From the NCBI GenBank assembly GCA_002118135.1, contig BDIU01000361.1, forward strand, positions 62,176 to 126,175: a DNA stretch of 64,000 nucleotides, in the 5' to 3' direction. This document shows, piece by piece, positions 36,727 through 47,195 of the stretch (the first letter of the stretch is position 1; every line of letters starts with the position of its first letter). The position numbers were made by a program, and so were the translations under genes. Under the pieces are notes generated by a model that saw only the letters and a list, made by a program, of their open reading frames with translations, made no database searches and was not told the origin of the DNA. Origin of the DNA: Trebouxia sp. TZW2008. Its lineage: Eukaryota > Chlorophyta > Trebouxiophyceae > Trebouxiales > Trebouxiaceae.

Positions 36727-39700
36727 ATGACTTCGGTCTTTCGACATCTACGCAAGGCAAGCCGGCTTGGCCAGCTTGCAGAGCCATCCGCATGCAATGT
36801 CGCGCCGTCTGTCAGATCGGCATCAGGCTCGCAATGCAGCACAAGCTACAGTACTGCAAGCTCCTGTGCACATACAGCCGTTGAGCTGAATCCCAGTGGG
36901 TACGTGAGCTCCCAAGCACCACTGCAATGGCCGTGTTGTCAAAGCACAAAAGCTGCTTGCTGACCCTGGATCTTGATCACCTGCAGGGCATCCTCCTGGT
37001 CCTGGCTTTGGCCAGCAGCTGCATTGACAGCAGCTGCAGCTTTTGTTGGTACAGCGAGAGCTGACGAAGTAGCCACAATACATCCTGAAGCAAAAGTACG
37101 CTAATGATGAGCTCAGGGCTGTAGGCACCTAGAACGCGTGCAGATTGCTTGTGCGCAATTCCTGGGCTCACAAGTCAAGTGCGTGCTGCAGTCCTGGCAG
37201 CTTTTGCCCCTCTCAACAAGACAGAAAACATTCTTCAAGTATGAGAAGCGAATACGAGACCTTAGCGGTCCTGACAAGATATTTGAGTACTTTGCCACAG
37301 AAACAAAGGCAGATGGCACTAGGTACAATCCCTCACAGCCCTCACAGCATGATGCTGCCATGTATCTGCCTGATAACTCTACACAGACGACATTTCTGTG
37401 CCCCACGCACAGCCGCCACAAGTGTTGCACTGGGCAGGTGCATTTTGTCACTAAGACACATACCATATTCAAGTTCCCTTAAGCATTGCCAACTGTAGCA
37501 GCCTGTACCTTAAAGGCCTGCCTGCTGCTGCAAGTAACATGCGCGGTTTTTGTTCACCTTGAGTCAGACAGAACATTGTACACTATCTGGCCTGCAGATT
37601 CATGAAACCAGAGAATTTGCTAAGCAGCTTAGTGGCTGTGTACCCACCAGATGGCTCTACCATTGAGCGAGCAGGCTACCTGCCTGGAGAGCGAGCTCCA
37701 GCTCCTGAAAGCACCCCTCGCATGGTAAGTATGTCTGGTATGGTATGTACACTATATCATGTGAACTATGTCAAGTCAGCTGAGCCACGTCTGGTATGTC
37801 TAAATTTTCACAGCATGTCTTGCTCAGACACAATGTATACGCCCTGTTTGGACATCTTGTGGCATGTCAAAGATGCCCTCATCATCATGGTGAGGGCATG
37901 ATGTTGTGATGCAATGATGTGACACACAAAAGAACTTAGTTGACCTATGTCTATCTGTGACCTGTACGTTCAGCTTGTTTCCTTTGTCTGGGATGTGCAC
38001 TCCTAAAACTGTACTGTTCATCCACAAGTGCCTGTGATGTCTGCTTTCAACCTGTTATTGTTGCACGTCGCAAGACACCCTTTTGCTGTTGCTGCAGGAC
38101 AGCAACTTCTTCCAGATGTTTGATGTTGACAATGATGGCTTGATATCTTACACTGAGTACTTGCTGCTCATCACCTTCTTGTCTATACCAGTTGAGGTAA
38201 GCTCTCACACCAAACTACACATGCCATGTGTATGCAGCCAAGCTGCTTTGCTCTTTTGCACACGCAAGCTCATGGCAAGGCATGCAACATCACAAATACT
38301 GCCAGTTGAGCATGTGTTCAACAAAGATAGGGCTGCCGCTGCATTGATTGTCCTGCACTTTGCCAGCTATTCAGCCTATAGCGCCTAATGATCTACAACA
38401 ATGCCTGAAGTATCTACCTCGCCTATGCTCAAGAGTTGGCAGACGTGCAAGACCCCCATGTGTAGAATGATGGCAACAAAACAGCTTTGGATTCTCAGGC
38501 TTTGATACATGATGCAGGACGTCAGGATGATATTTGAGATGTTTGACTCCAACAATGATGGCACCATGGACTTGAAGGAATTTGAGACTATCACAAACAA
38601 CTTGCAGGGCAAGGGCAAGAATGTCAATGTCACAAGGACTGGGTTCTCAGAGCAGCCTGAGTAAGTTTTCTCAACATCTTGATAGACACTGAAGCTCTTG
38701 CATTGATCCCTGTCCTTGCTTCTGGGCTTTGGGGTGCGCATTAATTTCACAGCCAGGACAAACATGAATCAGTTGAACACATACATGGTCCACCTAACAC
38801 ATGACTCAGTTCAAAGGCAGCTGCAGTCCCCAAGCGCAAAGAACATCCCTCCGCCAATTTGGATCACCATTCTGAGGTTCACCTCAAGAAGTCCCAGAAA
38901 TTGATTGGAGGCATGTCTTTTGGCTTGGCTGAAGCGGAACCAAAGTTGTGTACTGTCTTGGTTTTGGGGCATGCATGTACCAACACCTGACAGGGCGTCA
39001 GTGGATTTGTCTGCTGGAGTGCAGCTGGGCTCAGCACTGCTTGCTTTGCCCTTCATCTGATGCAAGAGGTTGATGTCGTTGATGTTTGTGGTCGCTCTCA
39101 AACAGTGTTGCCCATTCTTGAGGAGCTGAGGCCTCCAGCCAATGTCGCCGCTAAGCTCCTGCATCTACCATAGAGAAATAATCCTTGGCTCAACATAACT
39201 CAGCATGCCCTTGATCTGCCTTCCAGCAGGCACCACATCATCTCATGTCATTTCATCATCATACAGTAAACTCTCGTTGTAAGGACACTCGATGTAAGGA
39301 CAATCTCGATGTAAGGACAACTTCATTGGTAACCAATCACTGCCTTCTGACTGCAGTGGTTCCTCTGAGTAAGGACAATTTGATGTAAGGACAAATTTGC
39401 TGGTAACCGAGGCAGTCGTTACAAAGAGAGTTTACTGTATTCCTTCCGTTAGACAAAAGACATCAGGCAAATGCAGTCCAGCTTTAGCCCACAAGCACAG
39501 CAAGTATGAATTCACCCAAATTGTGGACTTTGTTCTCTTGGGATGCACTTCATGCATACATCTCAAAAGAGGGTGATCCAGAACTTGGTAGGACCTTCAT
39601 TCTTGTCTTGGGGTTATGAAGCTGGACCATGTTTGTCCAGCATGTTGACTTGGGGTGTTCGAGTGTTCTTCGACCTGTCTGCAAGGAGTCCAATCATCTC

Positions 39701-42700
39701 CCAAAATAGATTGAGCTCAGGAGGGCATTCTAGGGGTTCCAAAATGATGCCAGAAAATGACACTGATGACCTTGATGGTCATTTTAAAGCCTTACTTGCG
39801 CTTGAGGAACTGAGGCCTGCTTCCAATGCATGTGCTCAGCGCGCTAGCTTACCGAAAGACTTTGAGGATCCTGTCAAGGCTGACTCAACCAATCTTGCTT
39901 TTCATGTTCACAGAATCCTCCGTCTTTCCCTCCATGTCTGCTTGACAGCACTTATGGTCAACGTTTCACAGCACAGAGGCTGCAGCTGCAGTTTCAGCAG
40001 CAGACGCCAGATGCTAAGTCTTTTGTGCCTTGTTACGGTTAATGTTTCACAGCACAGAGGCTGCGGCTGCAGTTTCAACAACAGATGCCAGATGCTAAGT
40101 TATTTGTGCTCTGGATCTGGACATTTGCATGAGTTCAGTATTTGCTGATGTTGAGTAGAAGAAGTCTCATATTTGGGTGTTTCGCCTTCAGCGTTTCTGA
40201 CCCCAGTTGCTTTCCAGCAGGCGCACAAACCCTTCCCATGCCATTGCGTCATTCTTTGTACACATGCCTAGTCAAAAGGCATCAGGCAATTGCGATCTGG
40301 CTTTGGCCCACAAGCATACCGAGCGTTCACCCATCATTTCTTTAAATGGAGTTTTCCTTGGGATGTGCTTCAAGAAAGAGTCATTTGCGAAATGGTGGGA
40401 GCTTGTTTCTTGTCTTGGCAGATTAAAGTTGGACCAAACTTGTCCAGTGCCTTGACCTGAATTGAGCATGTACTCATGACTGTCCTTACTTCACACCATG
40501 AATCTACTGAATGTTATTGAGCTCAGGGGGGCTTGTGATGACCTCAACATCATTGCCCTTGATTGTTTGTTCTGAAAAGGTCTGTCTTTTTTATGAGATA
40601 GATGTTGAGGCTTGCCTCCAATGTGTGTGCTGAGCTCATCATCTTAGCAGAAGACTGGGGTGCTTTGAAGCTCCTATCAAGGATGTCCAAACCAATTTTG
40701 CTTTTCTTGTTCACAGAATCCTCTGTCTTTTTCTCCGTGTCTGCTTAAAAGCGCTTGCGGTCGATGTTTCACAGCACAGAGGCTGCAGCCGCAGTTTCAG
40801 CCACAGACGCCAGATGCTTAGTCTTTTATGCTCTGAATGTCAACACTTGCATGACGTTGGTATCCGCTGATTTTCAGCATAGCAACTCTCACATCTGGGT
40901 GACTCAGCCTCAGCCTTTCAGACCGCAGTTGCTTTCCAGCAGGCGTACCAATTCACCCCACGCCATTGCGTCATATCTTACACTGTCCGGATTAAGCACC
41001 TGTGGTCCAGCTCTGACCCACAAGCACCGAGAATATTCACCCATCACCCACATGGATGACGTTTTTTTGTGATGCACTTCAAGAAAGAGTCATCAGGATT
41101 GGCGGGACTTTGTTTCTTGAGTCCTGGCAGACTGAAGTGGACCATACTTTTTTGGTATCTTGACCTACCCTTTGCATGCACTCATAGCTGTTTTGTTTCT
41201 GCTCCACGTGCCCACTGGAATGTTTTCTGCAGGGACAGCAATAGAGGCTTGTTTCTGCACTTCTTTGGCAAAGTTGGCAAAGACCGCATGCAGCCACTGC
41301 CTTGAACCATTCACAGGCGACAGGATGTGCAATAAGCCTTCCTGTCAACTGCTGTCTTTGCCATTTGCGGGGACAGCGATTGAGGCTGGTTTCTGCATTT
41401 CTTTGGCAAGGATGGAAAGAAATGCTCACAGCTACTGCCTCAAAACATTGACAGACAACAGGATATGCAATCAAGCCTTTCAATCATTTGCTGTTTATGC
41501 CATCTGCAGGGACAGCAATAGAGGCTTGTTTCTGCACTTCTTTGGCAAGGATGGCAAGAACCGCATGCAGCTCAAGGTCTTTGACAGCTTCCTGAAGGGA
41601 TTGCATGATGAGATTGTACGCCTGGAGTTCTCTCACTATGATTTCAAGAAGCGGGTGAGAGCTGCTGCAGCTTCTGCATTGCTACGTCCGCAGGACCTTT
41701 GCATACCTGTCACAACAGTATGTATGCTGCGTGACAGTATTTTGCACCTGAAATTTGACCACTGTGTCTGCAAGAAATAAGCAAAGGCGCAGCAGCCGCA
41801 GTGTGGCTTGCAGCGTGCACACCTTGATGACCCACCGTTGACTATTGAGTGTGCTGCAGGATGACATGTCAGGCAAGGATTTTGCCTGCAGCGTGGTCTG
41901 TAGCTTGCACACCGCGCTGACCTGGCTTTGACTCTTGTCTTGCAGAGTTGAATATCAGGAAAAGACTTTCCCGCAGCATGTTCTGCAAAGTGCACACTTT
42001 GACTCTTGATTGTGCTGCTGCAGGGTTACATGTCAGGCAAGGATTTTGCCCGCAGTGTGGTCTGCAGCGTGCATACCTCACAGGTGGAAGCGTATCTTGC
42101 GAAGGTTGACGCTATGCCTGAGGAGCTCGCCGATGCTCAGGTCTTCTACCTATGTTCTCTGCTGTCCTCAGCTGAACCTCTTGACTTTGTTCTGTACTTC
42201 CTGTTCAGCTTGCTCATGCGCAGCTCTACCTGTTGCCTTTGCTCTTCTCTATAACTTGGTGCCATGCCTGATAGGCTCAACGATGCTCAGGTCAGTTTTG
42301 ATACTTTAGGCAAAAGAGTGTCAGCAAATATCAGCCGGTGCCAAGCTTGATGCATTTGAATGGGTCTGTAGCATTTGACTGCAAGATCAGTATAATATTT
42401 GGCTGCTGCTGCTGCTGCTGAAGATGCAGCAACTGTGCTGTCAAGCTCTGACTGCTAAGCGCTGGAAGCAGGCAGCAACCTCAGGTCAGTCGTCTGCCTG
42501 TGCTCTCTGCTGTTCTCAGTTGAGCCTGGTGGCATTATCCTGATCTGTGACAGCTACCTGCAAGCAAATGGAGATATATCTTTGGGTTGTGGCCAGACCT
42601 TGTTGAGAAAGGTCGCATCAAAGACACTCGGCAAGAGGTTGCATACAAGCACTTGTCTGCCTTGCATGTTCAGGTGAGTCTCTTTACGACAGCTTGTGTC

Positions 42701-44591
42701 AGCGTTGCATGGACGCAGACAATGGCGCTTGGATGGACCTAGCTGCTAGGATTCAAAGCCTGCCTCGCAAGCTTTTGTCATACTTGACAGAACAGAACTG
42801 GGCGGCACATAAGCTGGTGACTCTAGCCTAGTAGCATCTACCTTGCGGGCAGCAGGCATGACTTCAGGGGTTCAAACGAGTCTCATGGTGCTGTATAAAG
42901 ACATTGTATAAAGACTTCAAGAAGTCGCCAGCCCGCAGACAGAGCTGCGCTGCTTTGCATGTGCTTGTGTCACTGGGCGTCTTTGATAAGTTGCATGATT
43001 CGCAGGTTTCATATGATGACTTCAAGGAATTTGCCAGCTTGAGGAAAGAGCTTCACAAGCTGCAAGTGGCCCTAGAGTTCTACCAGAAAACCACTGGGCA
43101 ATTTGGTCTGGAAGACCTCAAGGTACACTTTGCTCGTTCCTCTTGAACATACACCGCACAGTCGCCCATGTGCTGCACAAAATGTCTATGTATGCCAAAA
43201 TTTGACAAGCTCTGCATGACACTATCTGTGCAGCTCTCAATACAACAAAAAAAGCAATCAGTCTGCCGCCTGGACAGAAGTTCAAGGCCTGCTCTAGGGA
43301 GGGAATGCATGCTCTTCTATCTGCCAGTCTACATTACCATGTTTCTATCATTGAAACTATTCTCATTCATGATTTCCCCACCGTCACACCATCATCAGCC
43401 TACCATCACACTGGCTGTTACGTTTCTGCTGTGAATCAATGATGAACCCTGTCGGCAAGAGGCAAGCCACAGCTCAGCACCCTAATGCTCAGCCCAACCC
43501 ATACTTGCCTCTGTTGCTTGACATGACTTCATGGTTTCTTGCCTGGGTTCATACAGTGATCAGCTGGTTCTCACAGGTTTCCCTGACTTGAGCACCCATC
43601 AGAGAGAAGTATTGTGAGCCGCACATATAGCAAATGCATCCACGAACCATACTTTGCACGCTGCTGTGTTGATCTGAGAACACATTCAGCTCGAGAAGTG
43701 TTTTTTATGACTGCAGAAAAAGGGAACGCACATGCGTCTTGTGACCGGTCAAGAGGACATGAGCTGTTGTGTCAAGTTGCTTTCAGCTGATGAAATCTGT
43801 CAGACAATGTCTCTGTTGACACGATATTGAATGCGTCAGAGTGTGACAGTCAGTGCAACTTTTTGAAAGGTGTTCTGTTCACAAATAGCCAACAAGCAAT
43901 TTGGTGCGCAGAGAGCTGTTCAGAAGGTGATGCAGCGTAACATGGGTAACATACCATTGCAGATTGTGTTCAAGCTTTTTGACGCTAATCAAGACGGCAA
44001 TTTGGCCTCTACAGAACTTGTCACGGTGAGCATGACTTTTGGTATGTCAAGCGTCTACTCATGTCTTTGTTGCATTTATTCATCCATAATACTAGACAGG
44101 CTCACCTGATTGTTGCATTCATTTGTTCATACACATGCATGCTAGACAGGCTCAGCTAGGTGCATATGCAGCAACTGTCCCCAAAAAGATCGGGCTTATG
44201 CTCCACGGACCCATGTATAGTGAATGTGACGGTTGGGAACATCTCTGTACTCAGTTGTCTGCCACATGTCCCTGGGATGACCTGTGGCATGTACAGGCCT
44301 CAAATAGAATACAGTGCTGCAGACGCAATGCACCTTACATTGCTAGCAAAAGTGTACTGGGTGTTAGAATGATGTCACAGCCATGTGTGTGCCACTGCGT
44401 GACCTGTCCTGTATGTAATGCTGCGAGCATGTGGAAGCCAACGCTGACAAAATTTGTCGACGTATCAGGTACTGCGGCGGCGGGAGAATAATGCCTTTGT
44501 CAATCTTTTCGGCTTTGATCGGGACCTCAGGGACTGTCCAGCTGGATTCTTTCCATGCTTGCGTCATTGCTGGTTCAAGGATTCAGACTAG
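36727..44591 (+). CDS. MICU: MICU-type mitochondrial calcium-uptake EF-hand protein
   Basis: Eleven exons join in frame to 468 residues: 36727-36899, 36987-37095, 37225-37322, 37598-37724, 38098-38196, 38518-38660, 41510-41654, 42024-42140, 43006-43122, 43870-44025 and 44469-44591. The protein would sense Ca2+ and gate the uniporter at the inner mitochondrial membrane. The N-terminus is Arg/Ser/Ala-rich (MTSVFRHLRKASRLGQ), followed by a hydrophobic stretch ending VGTARADE. The family signature follows: FFKYEKRIRDLSGPDKIFEYF, YPPDGST and GYLPGER. Three EF loops are complete: DVDNDGLISYTE, DSNNDGTMDLKE and DANQDGNLASTE. The third would match the extra EF-hand of plant MICU. The acceptor of the 43870 exon is less certain. 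Intron 6 (2.8 kb) holds a MITE and large repeats. Confidence 0.88.
39264..39437 (+). mobile_element. MITE-like element, copy A (174 bp)
   Basis: Terminal inverted repeats are CAGTAAACTCTCGTTGTAA and TTACAAAGAGAGTTTACTG, flanked by TA on both sides. The interior carries repeated GATGTAAGGACAA words and no coding capacity. TA target sites and CAG ends suggest a Tc1/mariner-pogo type non-autonomous element. It lies in MICU intron 6. Confidence 0.85.
39440..41130. repeat. Three tandem units of about 0.7-0.8 kb in MICU intron 6
   Basis: Shared anchors are GGCATCAGGCAATTG-like and GTCCAGCTT-like stretches, a CTTCAAGAAAGAGTCA word (about 40367 and 41077), TTGCTTTCCAGCAGGCG (about 40207 and 40929) and TCACAGCACAGAGGCTGC (about 39966, 40048 and 40769). 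On the minus strand the units keep peptides such as MGE-x-S-x-CLW and DAMAWE-x-x-VRLLESN with interrupting stops. They are decayed copies of something once coding, possibly a transposon fragment. I do not recognise the family. Confidence 0.7.
41225..41455 (+). repeat. Two 5' half-copies of MICU exon 41510-41654
   Basis: Copies near 41228-41310 and 41365-41450 repeat the acceptor with DSNRGLFLHFFGK and GK-x-RMQ, then stop before LKVFDSFLKG. The second has a stop in the frame. Confidence 0.85.
41850..42295 (+). repeat. Half-copies flanking MICU exon 42024-42140
   Basis: Upstream are 5' copies at about 41855-41920 (DMSGKDFACSVVCS) and 41945-42000. Downstream at about 42255-42292 is a 3' copy (MPDRLNDAQ) with a GT. 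Confidence 0.75.
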
Positions 44592-45357
44592 GTTGTCAGT
44601 TGAGTCAATCAATACAGAGATTCACGATCTCTGCGCTTTTTCACACACATAGGTTCCAACCTGGACAAAATGCCCAAGCCAGTCATGAAACCATTGCATT
44701 TGACAACAACATGTAAGCACAAAGCATGGGCTTGATGCCAGTGTATATACAGGACACGCATGAGGCGGTCTTTGTTGCAAGGCACACTGCAGAAACTAGT
44801 CTATGCCTGCACACAGAGCAAACATTGTGCACAATTTGGCAGGTACATGCATAAGCAGCCATCCTTCGGGGGCCCTCCGGGCGGCTAATTAAACTAGCCC
44901 CTGCTTTGGTGATGTAGTGCAAGCAATATTTGAAAACAAGCTTTGCAATGAGGTCACCAAATGTTCAAGTAATGGAAGCAGCATTGAACACCTGCTGATA
45001 GCCTACACCATCTCGGCATTGCATTGTACATGGTCTAAAGCAAGCTATCTCTGAAACATCTGAAGTTGCTCTGGCTGCAAATCAACTTGTCTACAAGCAG
45101 TCAGCAGCAAATGTAAGCAGCATTATCAACAATTTTGTATACGCAACGTAACTTACATACTGAACATGCTGTGTCCAACAACAGCACAGAAACTCATCGC
45201 ATGACAACAAGTTCTCTTTGACAGCATGTGACTGAGACACAACAGATGCATTCCATTGGTTGCATTTACTTAGTTGATATGATCATGCTGTAAAAACAAA
45301 TGCTCAGTTATGGATTTACGATGGAACATCAGTGTCAAATTGTGCAACAGCAGTAAT
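44592..45357. other. Gap between MICU and zinc-ribbon gene 3' ends
   Basis: A short GC-rich hairpin-like run (GGGGGCCCTCCGGGCGGC) sits near 44868-44885. No coding exon was recognised. Confidence 0.45.
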
Positions 45358-46746
45358 TCAACTTGCAAGACTGGCTTTGCGCAGTTGTTTAGATCGAATC
45401 GATCTTGTTCGTGTTTCAATGGTCTGCTGCCAAGTGCCTTGCTCAGCAGAAGTCCACCAAGCAAGATGGGTTGAGAAAGCACCATAATCATCAGGTGTAC
45501 CAATATTTCGAGACTTGTCCCATTCTGCAGCAATGTCAGGGTACAGCGTCTGTAATGCATTGCACTTGCAAATCTTTTTTCCACCGCCTTTTGCGGTGCA
45601 ATAAGGGCATCCTCGAATTGGCTTTGGAGAAAACCTTTGGTGCGGGCTAGCAATCCATCTGTGCTTCAGACCCAGCGGGCAGTTGTGACATATCCAGTGA
45701 ACCTTTTTGCTGCTGCCTAGGGTAACTTTCTTAGGGTCAAGACCCGCAGTTGCGTTCATTTTCCAGTCCCAGTGCTGCATGACTGATGCGCCGTGCTTTG
45801 CCAGGGGTGGGTGATTTGTCCGAGCCCTGTTCCCCCTCAAAGGCCCACACATAGGGCACTTGGAGCCGTCCACAACTCGAGCGTAGATCACTGTATTCCA
45901 CTTGTGCTGACACTTATGACACCTCCAGTGTGCTCGAGCACCGCTGCCAGCTGTAAACTCATGTGGAGTTTTATCATTTGCTTCCCAGTCCCAATCCAGA
46001 GCAACCACAGGCGCTGTTCCGGCTAGAGAGTTGTGTCTGCAGACTGCCTTTCCTAGGCAATATGGGCAATCACTGCCTGTGGATCGCTTTTGTACGCTTG
46101 CTTGCCAAACGTGTGGGTGCCCTTCAGGACATTGATCACACACCCATTGCACTTTCTTCATGCTTTGTGGCTTTATGACAATGTCGCCTAAGTATGAATT
46201 GGCTGCTGTGTCCCACTGCTTTTGTAGATGAGGCTTGAGCTTACTGATATCTGGCCCTAATCCAGGTTGTACAGGTATTTTCCTGGGCTGACGCAACACT
46301 TGTCGGTTTAACAGTGCTAATCTTTGGCTGCGTTTATCAAGCCCTGCAAATGTAATGTGTCTTCTGCTTCACTTGTGGTTGGTGCATAGCAAATGTGTCT
46401 GCAAGCAGGAAGAGTGTCCCAGCCTTGCGTCATACCTATATACGAATCATCGCCCACTTTTTGCACCTTCCGTTGTTGAGGTATAGGTATGCCAGCAACT
46501 GCTTTCGCTAACTCACGTGTGCTAAAGGAAGAGTCTGATCCGAGAGTCGTGCACCTGTACACAGACGAGACTTGTTTGCATACTGGTTGATACAGACCAA
46601 GCCACAAATCAGCAAGCCTTCTCAGGATCGCGCACAACACAGCAAGTGAGGGATAGTTGCTGAGATGCTCCTTTCAACATGCAGCTGAGGAGAACTGACC
46701 GCGACGGCGAGGAAACGACTGCCTTTGGCATCGAGGACACGTCCAT
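45358..46746 (-). CDS. Zinc-ribbon repeat protein (DUF4379 / treble-clef type)
   Basis: Exons 46700-46746, 46436-46554 and 45358-46343 join in frame to 383 residues. The main exon holds at least three repeated zinc-ribbon units: CDQCPEGH..CPYC, CHKCQH..CPMC and CHNCPLG..CPYC, each with a conserved W before the first Cys (VQWVCDQC, AHWRCHKC, VHWICHNC) and a following WDWE or WDK-like stretch. This matches the DUF4379 'probable zinc-ribbon' family, which is expanded in green algae and also occurs in large DNA viruses of algae. The molecular role is unknown, possibly nucleic-acid or protein binding. The N-terminus is short and Ser/Arg-rich (MDVSSMPKAVVSSPSR) and could be an organelle signal. The gene has few introns and no half-exon copies, unlike its neighbours. 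Confidence 0.85.
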
Positions 46747-47195
46747 ACTGCAGCACAGGACGAGAGCCTTCCTTAAAACGAAAGGGCTGTGATCGGCGCA
46801 GCTTCGAAAAAGCTTGTTGGTACTCGTGATAGTCGACCCTGCGGTCACGCCAGAACGGACGCACTCAGAGCGTTGCTGTAATCAGTCAATCGCGTCTGAT
46901 CGCCTGTGCAGGCGTTCCAGCTGGTCTGCTGGCGTTACATCGTGAGAGCTTCCTGCCATCTTTCAGACCATCGCGCAACTCGAGATCAAATTCAGCTGCG
47001 CAGTCAACAAATTGCCTTGACGCAAGTTTTCTGCTGCCGGACTGCTTGACGCATTGGCATGTTTTTGACAAGTTGATCACTGTCGCAGCATCCAGCCCTA
47101 ACGGCGGAGCCGGCAACCGATACAAGCAGGAAGCCTCGACTCTGGTCTTGACCGCAAGAACTGCGCGCACACCCACTTTCAGCTAGTCAGTCCCG
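46747..47195. promoter_or_regulatory. Divergent promoter region of zinc-ribbon and OEP21 genes
   Basis: There are 449 bases between start codons. A minus-strand open frame (46622-46864, MRPFWRDRRVDYHEYQQ) overlaps in another frame and could be an alternative first exon, but it does not join the next exon in phase. Confidence 0.5.

Noticed and set aside
39543..40148. 201-codon plus-strand open frame
   Set aside because: It runs through the tandem units of MICU intron 6, includes a duplicated NVSQHRGC segment, and joins no exon.
46622..46864. Alternative first exon of the zinc-ribbon gene (MRPFWRDRRVDYHEYQQ)
   Set aside because: Its donor is in phase 0, while the next exon needs phase 2. The frame starting at 46746 fits.
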